Source of the DNA: JAIQFL01 sp035295745
GTDB lineage: Bacteria > Acidobacteriota > Terriglobia > Bryobacterales > Bryobacteraceae
Length of the DNA: 64,000 nucleotides
Assembly: GCA_035295745.1 (NCBI GenBank)
Contig: DATGIL010000045.1
Location: 1 to 64,000, forward strand
Direction: 5' to 3'
A program made the translations under genes and the position numbers. Of the stretch, positions 42,693 through 50,235 are shown one piece after another. A model generated the notes under the pieces. The model saw only the letters and a list, made by a program, of their open reading frames with translations, was not told the origin of the DNA and did no database searches. Position 1 is the first letter of the stretch. The number at the start of each line of letters is the position of its first letter.

Positions 42693-43328
42693 TTATCCGT
42701 TCTGCTCCATTACTTTTCCCGCCGCCGCTTCCAGCTCGTCCAACCCTCCCACGAAGAAATGGTCGGTGGACTCGATCCAGACCAGTTGTTTGGGCGGCAG
42801 CAAGCGTTCGTACAGCGCTTCCAATTCGACGCGCGGGCCGTACTGATCGTGAGTGCTTTGCACCAGAATCTTGGGTAGGCGGCACGCCTCGAAATACTCC
42901 GTCGAGCCGAAGTTCGTGGGGAACCCGACCGCCATCAGCCAGCGCGGGTCCTCCATCTCGCAGCCCAGCCGCGTGATCACGCGCGATCCGAAGGAAAAAC
43001 CGGCCATGGCGAAGGGCAGGGAAGGGTAGCGCTCCCGCAGCCAGGCCAGAGCGGCGCGGGCGTCTTCAATCTCCCCGATCAAATGCGCGTGCTTGCCTTC
43101 GCTCGTTCCGGCGCCGCGAAAATTGAAGCGCAGCACCACCGCGCCTCCCCCCCGCAATCCGCGGGCGATCCGGTAGACCACCTTGTTATGCATGGTGCCG
43201 CCGTGCAGGGGATGCGGATGGCAGACCAACACCGCCAGCAGGGGCTCGCGGTCTTCCGGTTCTTCCAATAGTGCTTCCAGACGGCCGGCAGGTCCGGCAA
43301 TCCAGTGAGACTCAATCCGCCGCGCCAC
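42693..43328 (-). CDS. alpha/beta hydrolase
   Basis: A 211-residue alpha/beta hydrolase of the small dienelactone-hydrolase-like type. Visible features are LVCHPHPLHGGTMHNKVV, RFNFRGAGTSEG, the nucleophile elbow AGFSFGSRV with the catalytic serine, and FPTNFGSTEYFE near the acid. A histidine (TDHFFVGG) completes the triad near the end. No signal peptide. It is followed by yajQ one base later on the same strand. The substrate is unknown. Confidence 0.85.
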   Translation of the reverse strand: MARRIESHWIAGPAGRLEALLEEPEDREPLLAVLVCHPHPLHGGTMHNKVVYRIARGLRGGGAVVLRFNFRGAGTSEGKHAHLIGEIEDARAALAWLRERYPSLPFAMAGFSFGSRVITRLGCEMEDPRWLMAVGFPTNFGSTEYFEACRLPKILVQSTHDQYGPRVELEALYERLLPPKQLVWIESTDHFFVGGLDELEAAAGKVMEQNG

Positions 43329-43329
43329 G

Positions 43330-43830
43330 TCAGTTGGTGCGGTAATTGATGAACTGCATATCGATTCCGAAATCGGAGTCGCGCAGCAGTTTGATGACGG
43401 CTTGCAGCACGTCGCGATCCTTGCCGGCGACCCGCACGAAATCGCCCTGAATCGAGGCTTGCACCTTCAGTTTGCTGTCCTTGATCTTCTTGACGATCTC
43501 CCGCGCTTTTTCCGTGGGGATGCCCTGTTGCAGGGTGATTTCCTGCCGCACGGTGGAGCCCGCCGCCGGAATGATCTCGCCGAAGGTCAGCCCTTTGAGC
43601 GGTACCTTGCGCTTCACCAGTTTCGACTCGAGAATGTCGATCACGGCTTTGAGCTTGAACTCGTCCTTGCTTGCCAGCAGGATCTTGTTATCTTTCTCCA
43701 CCACTTCGATGGTCGAGTGGGAGTCTTTCAAGTCGTAGCGCTGTTGGATTTCTTTTTGGGCCTGCTGCACGGAGTTGTGCACTTCAGGCATCTCGATCTT
43801 GGAGACTACATCAAAACTGTTATCAGGCAT
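43330..43830 (-). CDS. YajQ family nucleotide-binding protein
   Basis: A 166-residue YajQ protein: NSFDVVSKIEMPEVHNSVQQ, EIQQRYDLKDSHSTIEVV, LVKRKVPLKGLTFGEIIPAA and VKKIKDSKLKVQASIQGD are all family hallmarks. Members bind nucleotides and, in some bacteria, c-di-GMP to control gene expression. The ATG at 43830 was chosen by alignment with family starts. It sits 1 bp after the response regulator. Confidence 0.93.
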   Translation of the reverse strand: MPDNSFDVVSKIEMPEVHNSVQQAQKEIQQRYDLKDSHSTIEVVEKDNKILLASKDEFKLKAVIDILESKLVKRKVPLKGLTFGEIIPAAGSTVRQEITLQQGIPTEKAREIVKKIKDSKLKVQASIQGDFVRVAGKDRDVLQAVIKLLRDSDFGIDMQFINYRTN

Positions 43831-43831
43831 A

Positions 43832-44704
43832 TCAATCGGGAGGCTGCGGATTTGGGGTTGAAGATGGCGGCGTGCCGGAAGGATTCCGCGATTCGCGAGC
43901 GGGCGTGGCTGGTGCGGTGCGCGTGATGGGACGAATCGATCGCGGTTCCGCAGCGGTCTCCGCGTCCGCATCCAGTTCCAACCCTAGAATGGAGGACGTG
44001 CGAATCTTCAATGGATTGACGCGCCGCACCGGCTCCACGCGCGAGGGCGAAGCGGCAGGCATCGGCGGTGCGACCGGCATGGGCTGCTGAGGACGCGCCG
44101 GAGCGGTCTCGGGCAGCGGGCCGGCGGATTTCTTGGTGATAAGAGCAGCAAGCACGCGGGTTGTGATCTCGTCCACTATTGTAGCCATGGACGCGTCCAA
44201 TGCCACCGTGACCGCGGCCCGCACCTGTTCCGCATCCACCACCGCGACGAACGGGACTGCGGCTGGCGTTCCCGGAGCCGCTCCCGCCTTACCTTTGGCG
44301 CCACTCTGGGGATTGGCCGATTCCGCGCGTGCAGCGGCGGCTGCTTCCGCCAGTGGCTTCACCGCGGCCAGCAGAGCGCTGGCCTCAAACGGCTTGCGCA
44401 GGGTGCCATCGCCTTCGACGCGCGTCACCTGTGCTTCGTCGAGACTCTCCAGAACTCCAGCCGTCAGGATCACGCGCACGTGCCGGTGGCGCGGACTCAT
44501 CTTCAGGTATTGGCAGATTTCGAAGCCCGTGCGCCCGGGCATCACCGTGTCGGCCAGAACGACGTCGGGATCCACATCATCCAGCCGGATCAGTGCGGAG
44601 TCCGCATTGCTTACCGTGACGACCTCGTACCCCTCCTCGGTGAGGATGCGCTCGCCCATGCGCTGCGCGTGAGGGCTATCGTCTACCAGTAGGATACGGC
44701 TCAT
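43832..44704 (-). CDS. response regulator with receiver domain and proline-rich tail
   Basis: A 290-residue protein. The CheY-like receiver is complete: the acidic pair is DDS at 8-10, the phosphoacceptor is the aspartate of VVLADTVMPG (about residue 52), followed by VRVILTAG (threonine) and TLRKPFEA (lysine). After an alanine-rich linker with DASMATIVDEIT the tail is proline- and arginine-rich and shows no DNA-binding domain. So the output is probably protein-protein interaction. The start overlaps the BamD-like gene by 4 nt. Confidence 0.9.
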   Translation of the reverse strand: MSRILLVDDSPHAQRMGERILTEEGYEVVTVSNADSALIRLDDVDPDVVLADTVMPGRTGFEICQYLKMSPRHRHVRVILTAGVLESLDEAQVTRVEGDGTLRKPFEASALLAAVKPLAEAAAAARAESANPQSGAKGKAGAAPGTPAAVPFVAVVDAEQVRAAVTVALDASMATIVDEITTRVLAALITKKSAGPLPETAPARPQQPMPVAPPMPAASPSRVEPVRRVNPLKIRTSSILGLELDADAETAAEPRSIRPITRTAPATPARESRNPSGTPPSSTPNPQPPD

Positions 44705-46143
44705 TTGGTCGTTTTGGCCGCCTCGCCAGCCGGTGCAGGCTTGAGCTTGTCGATGGTCTTCTTCGGGAGCCCGGTCTTGATGAGATCGTTGACCGACAGA
44801 AATGGCCGCATGGCGACGATGCGCTTGGCCATCAGCTTGTTGATGCCCGGCAGCTTGGCGATGTCAGCTTCCGGAGCGGAGTTCAGATCGACCCCCGTGC
44901 GGGTGACGGCGATCGGTTGAGTGGGCTGTCCGGGGGGCGCGACCGGCGCAGTCGCCGACGGTGCAGAGCCGGCAGGAGTCCCTGGGACCGCTTGCGTAGG
45001 CGCCGAACTGCCCGGAGTTGTCGCCGTGACTCCAACATTCCCAGGCGCCGGTGTCGCCGCCGCACCCGGGTTGAGCCGCGCGTCGGGATTGTTGTTGATC
45101 GCGGTGGGGTCGGAAACCACGGTACCCGTTACATCCGAAGTGCCTTGTTGGCCCGCGGCGATCGCGGGAACGCTGGCGGGAATGGTCGGACGGAAACCAG
45201 TCATCTGCGGGCTTCCTGATTTTGCCGCCGCGGAGATGTCCGGATGCTGCGCGAACGGCTCCCAGGCGCGGCCCAACAGACCCTTCTTCGTTCGATTCTC
45301 GAGATCGTACTTCTGCGCCGCATAGCGAACGGGGTCGGCGTCCGGAACCGGCCGCTTCATGGCGGTCAGCATGGTCTTCGATTCCTGCACGTGGGCGCTC
45401 ATCGGATAATCCTTCACAATGCGCGAGAGCATGTCCACCTGCTGGTTTTCGAACTTGTCGCCCATGCGCCGGTAGGAATCAGCCGCCAGCCAGAGCGCTT
45501 CGTCAGCCCCGCTGTAAAGCGGAAACTGGTTCGCCACGCCCTGCAGCCGATTGACCGCGGCAGGCATGCTGCCCTTGTGATGATAGAACGCGCCGACGCG
45601 AAATTCCTTGTCCGCCAGCACTTCCTGAATGTTGCGCAGCATCTGCTGCGCTTCCGGAGCAAACTTGCTGTTCGGGAACTGCAGGACGAGCTGCTTGCAC
45701 TCTTCTTCCGCGCGCAGCGCGTGGGAGGAGTCGCGGTCGGACTTGTCCATCTGGTTGAACTGCATCTTGCAGATCTTCTCCTGCGCCTCCGCGGATTCTT
45801 CCATGGCGGGATAGAACAGGATGAAATCTTTGTATTCGGCCTCGGCTTGCGCCAGGCCGCGCGCGCCACCCTCCTGATACCAGCTATCGGCGATCGCGAG
45901 CTTCGCCTTGGCGAGATACTCGCTGGTGTCGTAGGTATTCATGAGGGTCTGCAAGGTCAGCCGCGCCCGTTCGTAACGGCTGTGTTCGATATCGTCCACG
46001 GCTTTATCGAACAAGACCTTGTCCGGTTGCTGAGTGTCTTTACTGATGGGATTGGCATACTTCTTCCTGCGGATCCCGCAGGAAGACAGCAGAACCGTGA
46101 CTGCCAGCAGCACGGCGAGATTACGAATTGCGAATCGAAGCAT
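44701..46143 (-). CDS. BamD-like outer-membrane lipoprotein fused to a helix-hairpin-helix domain
   Basis: A 480-residue lipoprotein. The lipobox follows a hydrophobic signal (LLAVTVLLSSCGIRRKK). Residues 30-270 are TPR-rich and match BamD, a component of the outer-membrane assembly machine (YERARLTLQTLMNTYDTSE, EALWLAADSYRRMG). After a 130-residue proline/alanine/threonine-rich linker a ComEA-like helix-hairpin-helix domain follows: GVDLNSAPEADIAKLPGINK and IVAMRPFLSVNDLIKTGL. That fusion is unexpected because HhH domains bind DNA, whereas BamD faces the periplasm. ATG 46143 is preferred to a TTG at 46149. Confidence 0.83.
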   Translation of the reverse strand: MLRFAIRNLAVLLAVTVLLSSCGIRRKKYANPISKDTQQPDKVLFDKAVDDIEHSRYERARLTLQTLMNTYDTSEYLAKAKLAIADSWYQEGGARGLAQAEAEYKDFILFYPAMEESAEAQEKICKMQFNQMDKSDRDSSHALRAEEECKQLVLQFPNSKFAPEAQQMLRNIQEVLADKEFRVGAFYHHKGSMPAAVNRLQGVANQFPLYSGADEALWLAADSYRRMGDKFENQQVDMLSRIVKDYPMSAHVQESKTMLTAMKRPVPDADPVRYAAQKYDLENRTKKGLLGRAWEPFAQHPDISAAAKSGSPQMTGFRPTIPASVPAIAAGQQGTSDVTGTVVSDPTAINNNPDARLNPGAAATPAPGNVGVTATTPGSSAPTQAVPGTPAGSAPSATAPVAPPGQPTQPIAVTRTGVDLNSAPEADIAKLPGINKLMAKRIVAMRPFLSVNDLIKTGLPKKTIDKLKPAPAGEAAKTTK

Positions 46144-46177
46144 AATCAAATCAACCCGGGCAGGTAACCGCCCCCGT

Positions 46178-46852
46178 TTACACTTTCACTGCCGTGGCGT
46201 TGGCTGCGATTTGACGCATTTCCCGAACCGTCGCTTCGGGGTCTGAGCTGTGAAATACGGCCGACCCTGTGACGATCCAATCACACCCCGCCCGCACCAC
46301 GTCCGCCAGATTCTCCTGGTGTACGCCGCCATCGATTTCGATCTGCAGCGCTAAGTTCCTCTCCCGGCGTACCCGATCGAGCTTGCGCACTTTGTCGAGT
46401 ACGTACGGAATCAGTTTCTGTCCACCAAAACCTGGATTCACGCTCATCAGGAGCACGTAGTCCGCCACTTCCAACGCGTCTGCGAGCACCGAGATTGCGG
46501 TGGCTGGATTGAGAACGATCCCGGGCAATGCACCTTCATGACGGATGAGCTCTAAAGTGGCGTCCAGGTGGCGGCACGCCTCGTAATGAACCGAGACCGA
46601 ATTCGCACCGGCCTGCACAAAAGAAGCTGCATAGCGTTCAGGATTTTCAATCATCAGGTGGACGTCGAGGTGCAGCTTGGTGCATTTGCGAATCGATTCC
46701 ACGACCGGCGGCCCGATCGTCAGGTTCGGCACGAAATGCCCGTCCATGACGTCGAGATGCAACATCTTGGCTCCGCCGCGCTCGACCCGGGCGATTTCGT
46801 CAGCCAGGTGGGCGAAGTCCGCGGACAGGATTGACGGAACGATTTCAACCAT
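46178..46852 (-). CDS. rpe: ribulose-phosphate 3-epimerase
   Basis: A 224-residue TIM-barrel epimerase interconverting ribulose-5-phosphate and xylulose-5-phosphate. Diagnostic parts are VEIVPSILSADFAHLADEI, LHLDVMDGHFVPNLTIGPP, HLDVHLMIENPERY and LLMSVNPGFGGQKLIPYVL, ending in VTGSAVF. These include the metal ligands (His, Asp, His, Asp). It overlaps the rsmB-like gene by 8 nt on the same strand. Confidence 0.95.
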   Translation of the reverse strand: MVEIVPSILSADFAHLADEIARVERGGAKMLHLDVMDGHFVPNLTIGPPVVESIRKCTKLHLDVHLMIENPERYAASFVQAGANSVSVHYEACRHLDATLELIRHEGALPGIVLNPATAISVLADALEVADYVLLMSVNPGFGGQKLIPYVLDKVRKLDRVRRERNLALQIEIDGGVHQENLADVVRAGCDWIVTGSAVFHSSDPEATVREMRQIAANATAVKV

Positions 46853-47945
46853 TTGCGGATTGTTCCGATTTTATCACAGCGGCGAAGAAGCCGTCGCCCG
46901 GGTCGCACCCCGGAATCCGCTGCGTGGTCTCGATGACGCGGTAGCCCGGCAGCTTCACGACAATCTCCTCATTCTCCTCAGCCTCGAGCGAGCAGGTGGA
47001 GTAGACCAGCAGGCCGCCCGGGGCCAGTACGGAGAGGGCATTCTCCAGCAATGCCGACTGACGTTGCGGCAGATCCTTCAGGTCGCTAGGCGTCAGCCGC
47101 CATTTGATTTCCGGATTCCGTCCCAGCGTCCCGGTGCCGGAACAGGGCGCGTCCACCAGGATGCGGTCGAACTGGCGTCCGAAGGGCAGGGGACGGGTGC
47201 CATCCAGAATCACCAAGTCGCTGGTCTGATCCTTCATCTGTACGAGTCGATGATGATGCAGGTCGCAGGCCACCACTCGCACGCCCGCTTCGAGCGCCTG
47301 GGCGGTCTTGTTGCCTGGAGCCGCGCAGAGATCGAGGAACGACTGGCCCGGAGCTAGCTGGAGAAGCGGAACGATCGATTGCGATCCGATATCCTGCTGG
47401 CGTCCCGTGTTGCTGAGATGAGCTACCGGCTGTAGCAGCGCCGCGCGCGCGATTCCGGCGGCGGTTTCCGCACTGTACTCGTGCTCCCAACGAGCCAGCA
47501 GCCACTCGGGGCAAGACAATTCCACTTCGCGATTGGGCCATGCCACTGGATCGCGGTTGACCTTCCGTAGCACCGCATTCACCAGGCCGGCGGCCGAGCG
47601 CTTGTGGGCGCGTTTGACCAACTCCACCGCGTCGCCCACCGCGGCATGGGCGGGGATCCGCTCGAGATAACGCAGTTGGTAGATGCCCATCCGCAACGCG
47701 ATCCTGACCTCGGGGTCGAGCTTTTGGCGCCGCCCCGAGTAATGCTCGATCAGGTAATCGAGCTGCGCCCGGTAGCGCAGCACGCCGAAGACGATCTCCG
47801 CGGCAAGACCTGCGTCGCGAGAGGGCAAGTCCGCGGTCTGCGCCAGCAGCAGGTCGGAGGCGTACCCGCCCTTCTCCACTTTGCGCAGAATGTCGAAAGT
47901 AGCGATGCGGGCTGGAGCGATCGCGGTGGGCACGTTCTGTTCCAT
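46845..47945 (-). CDS. rsmB: 16S rRNA (cytosine-C5)-methyltransferase RsmB-like
   Basis: A 366-residue methylase with an N-terminal NusB-like domain (GLAAEIVFGVLRYRAQLDYL) and a C-terminal SAM domain. The latter has FLDLCAAPGNKTAQALEAG, DRILVDAPCSGTGTLGRNPEIKW with the catalytic motif IV cysteine and LLVYSTCSLEAEENEEIV with the motif VI cysteine. RsmB methylates C967. It is shorter than the E. coli enzyme (429 residues), lacking part of the N-terminal extension. It overlaps rpe. Confidence 0.9.
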   Translation of the reverse strand: MEQNVPTAIAPARIATFDILRKVEKGGYASDLLLAQTADLPSRDAGLAAEIVFGVLRYRAQLDYLIEHYSGRRQKLDPEVRIALRMGIYQLRYLERIPAHAAVGDAVELVKRAHKRSAAGLVNAVLRKVNRDPVAWPNREVELSCPEWLLARWEHEYSAETAAGIARAALLQPVAHLSNTGRQQDIGSQSIVPLLQLAPGQSFLDLCAAPGNKTAQALEAGVRVVACDLHHHRLVQMKDQTSDLVILDGTRPLPFGRQFDRILVDAPCSGTGTLGRNPEIKWRLTPSDLKDLPQRQSALLENALSVLAPGGLLVYSTCSLEAEENEEIVVKLPGYRVIETTQRIPGCDPGDGFFAAVIKSEQSANG

Positions 47946-47992
47946 TGTCGCCTAAAGGGGCCGGTCTGCCGGTACAATTGGCGTGAGCCGGC

Positions 47993-48466
47993 ATGAGCGA
48001 TTCCCTGGAGCCGTTGAATGTGGCGTCGGTCTCCGACGAGGAGATCGGGCGTGAGATGTCCAACTTCGCAGACACGCCGTTCTACTACGGTAGGAAGCCG
48101 ATCCGCTACCACAGCGTGGAGAGCTTCTACCAGATGCTCACCGAGCCCGACGAGAAAGTGCGGAGAAGCATCGCCAAAATGTCCGGAAAAGAGGCCAAGC
48201 GGGCGGGCCGGCCGGAAACGGCGGAGGCCAGGTTCGAGGGCACGACCTACGTGCTCGGCTCGGCGGAGCACCATGCGCTGATTCAGGACGTCATCCGCGC
48301 CAAGTTACAGCAGAATCCGGAACTGGCGCGCCGCTTCGTGGAGACGCGTCCGCGGCCGATTGTCCACGTGACGCCGGGCGGGGGGAGCAAACGTTTTCCG
48401 GAAGAGGTGTTCTGCAGAGTTCTGACGGAACTGCGCGAAGAGTTTGCGGCCAAATCTCGTCGGTGA
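47993..48466 (+). CDS. NADAR (YbiA-like) family protein
   Basis: A 157-residue protein. EMSNFADTPFYYGRKPIRYH, SVESFYQMLTEPDEKVRRSI and MSGKEAKRAGRPET followed by AEHHALIQDVIRAKLQQNPEL correspond to the NADAR superfamily, whose members include N-glycosidases acting on riboflavin intermediates or on ADP-ribose. The glutamate pair in SVESFYQ is the likely active site. It ends within the promoter region of the following iron-sulfur repair gene. Confidence 0.78.
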   Translation: MSDSLEPLNVASVSDEEIGREMSNFADTPFYYGRKPIRYHSVESFYQMLTEPDEKVRRSIAKMSGKEAKRAGRPETAEARFEGTTYVLGSAEHHALIQDVIRAKLQQNPELARRFVETRPRPIVHVTPGGGSKRFPEEVFCRVLTELREEFAAKSRR

Positions 48467-48476
48467 CATCAGTCAC
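48463..48476 (+). promoter_or_regulatory. CRP/FNR-type binding site upstream of ric
   Basis: GTGACATCAGTCAC is a GTGA-N6-TCAC palindrome centred about 41 bp before the ATG at 48511. The form matches CRP/FNR-family boxes, including those of the nitrosative-stress regulators, which commonly control iron-sulfur repair genes. It overlaps the stop of the NADAR gene. Confidence 0.55.
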
Positions 48477-48510
48477 TGACCGGCGGGCGGCGAGGCGTCA
48501 GCATGGAAGC

Positions 48511-49218
48511 ATGACGACCGTAACCATCTCTCCAGATCAGACTGTTGGCGAAATCGCGGCGCAATTTCCGGCTTCGGTTCGGGTGTTGGAACGATATCGA
48601 ATCGATTTCTGCTGCGGCGGAAGAGTACCCTTCGGCGAGGCCTGCCACAAGGCCGGAGCCGATCCAGCCGCCGTGCGGGACGAAATCGCGAACGCCGGCG
48701 TGGCCGGTGAGGATTCCACCGACTGGCAGTCCGCCAGCCTGAACAGCTTGATCGATCACATCGTCAACACGCACCACGTCTATCTCAAGGCAGAATTGCC
48801 TCGCCTGGAAGCCATGCTGGTGAAAATCCTCGCGAAACATGGCGAAGCGCACGGCGGCGTTCTGGTGCCGTTGGCGCAAACTTTCCGGCCGATGAAGGAA
48901 GAGTTGCTGTCTCACCTGATGAAGGAGGAGATGATCCTGTTTCCTTTGATGCGGAGCCTCGCTGCGGGCGAAGAGGGGACGTTCCATTGCGGATCGATAC
49001 AGAATCCGATTCGCGTGATGTTGATGGAGCACGATTCCGCGGGAGACGCGCTGGGGCGCTTGCGCGCATTGACGTCCGGCTTCACGGCTCCGGACGACGC
49101 CTGCAATACGTTTCGCGCGTTTTACTACGAATTGGCGGAACTCGAGAGCGATCTGCACCGCCACATTCATTTAGAGAACAACATCCTGTTCCCGAGAGCC
49201 GTGGAGTTGGTGCGGTGA
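48511..49218 (+). CDS. iron-sulfur cluster repair di-iron protein (RIC/ScdA/YtfE)
   Basis: A 235-residue protein. The N-terminal domain has the CCGG motif (RIDFCCGGRVPFGEACHKAG), and two hemerythrin-like halves follow: LNSLIDHIVNTHHVYLKAEL, LVKILAKHGEAHGG and the C-terminal LHRHIHLENNILFPRAVEL. Di-iron ligands are histidines and glutamates in these segments. It repairs iron-sulfur clusters damaged by NO or oxidation. ATG 48511 follows the family start; a CRP/FNR box lies upstream. Confidence 0.93.
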   Translation: MTTVTISPDQTVGEIAAQFPASVRVLERYRIDFCCGGRVPFGEACHKAGADPAAVRDEIANAGVAGEDSTDWQSASLNSLIDHIVNTHHVYLKAELPRLEAMLVKILAKHGEAHGGVLVPLAQTFRPMKEELLSHLMKEEMILFPLMRSLAAGEEGTFHCGSIQNPIRVMLMEHDSAGDALGRLRALTSGFTAPDDACNTFRAFYYELAELESDLHRHIHLENNILFPRAVELVR

Positions 49219-49296
49219 GAGCGTGACGGCTAGGATTCTCGCGAACTTGCCAATGGCAGGGAATTCACCACCGCATTGACAGCTCCGAAGGCGGCG

Positions 49297-49680
49297 TCAC
49301 TCGATCCGCTGAACCCACTGGCTCCGCCAGGCGGGTGCCTCGAACGGGTCCGCGAAATACTGCGTCTCGTGCACGACCTTGCCGTCGCGGAATTCCATAA
49401 TACTCACGGTAAATGCTGGTCGCCCCTGATAGGTGATGGTGTATTCCGTGACCCAGAGATCGCCTTTTCCGAGAATTCGCTTGATGGTGAAGCCCGATGG
49501 CTTGCCTGGGTGATGACTGCGCAAGGCCTGCAAATTGCTTCGCCCGAGGATTCGCTCGCCGGACTGAGGATAATCACAAATGGCATCGTCCGTGTAAATG
49601 TCGTGTTCGGTGTTTAGATCGCCGGCTGCCGAGGCTTGCCAGTGCCGATTCAGGGCTTCCCGTATTTGTTCTTCTTGCAT
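49297..49680 (-). CDS. NTF2-like (SnoaL-type) protein
   Basis: A 127-residue protein of the NTF2/SnoaL fold: MQEEQIREALNRHWQASAAG, DLNTEHDIYTDDAICDYPQS, LWVTEYTITYQGRPAFTV and FRDGKVVHETQYFADPFEAP. Members are small cone-shaped enzymes or binding proteins of diverse chemistry, so function is open. ATG 49680 is preferred to one 12 nt upstream. No operon partners. Confidence 0.8.
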   Translation of the reverse strand: MQEEQIREALNRHWQASAAGDLNTEHDIYTDDAICDYPQSGERILGRSNLQALRSHHPGKPSGFTIKRILGKGDLWVTEYTITYQGRPAFTVSIMEFRDGKVVHETQYFADPFEAPAWRSQWVQRIE

Positions 49681-49692
49681 GGACAACTCCAA

Positions 49693-50235
49693 GGTGGGTT
49701 TGGTTGCTGGTTATCTGCCTTGTGGAATGAATCCGGGATTGCCGGTCTTCACCACTTGATGGAACCTCTGTCTCATATAAATTCGATAGATTTCGTCAAG
49801 CGCGTCCTCCGGAAGGGCGGAGATGTTTAGAGCCTCATCTTCGTCGGCCCCGGCCTGATTCCGTGACCCAATGGCGCAAAAGCCAGCAACCCAACGTTCT
49901 TCTCCTTCGCCACATAGACGCTTGGCTGACGCCCAGCCGGGGCAAGCCGAACTCAGCATTTATTTTACGGGACCTTACACGCGAAATTCGCCACGTCGTG
50001 GTGCTACCCGTCTGCAATCCTCAGACCCGCGCACCGCCCAAGGCCGTCTCCTGTGCCACTCTCCCAAGTCATCGACGGCGAAGACCACACGCGACTCCGC
50101 GTCTACAGAAATGGGTTCGGTCCTGCATTCTCCCCGCCCCAAATCCTGGCACCCAAACCCGTGCAGATTGGACCGAAGGCGGGTACACAACGAAACGAAC
50201 AGTCTGGGAAGCACGGCTTCGAGCGGTAGCTTACA
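49693..50235. other. intergenic stretch before the SNF2-nuclease cluster
   Basis: About 540 bp without a supported gene. A leftward frame (49711-49959) has an amphipathic stretch (PEDALDEIYRIYMRQRFHQV) that might be the C-terminal scrap of a degraded gene, but nothing upstream completes it. The promoter of the SNF2 cluster should lie here. Confidence 0.4.

Noticed and set aside
49711..49959. Leftward 82-codon frame with a helix-like segment
   Set aside because: No start signal or family match and nothing upstream to complete a gene.
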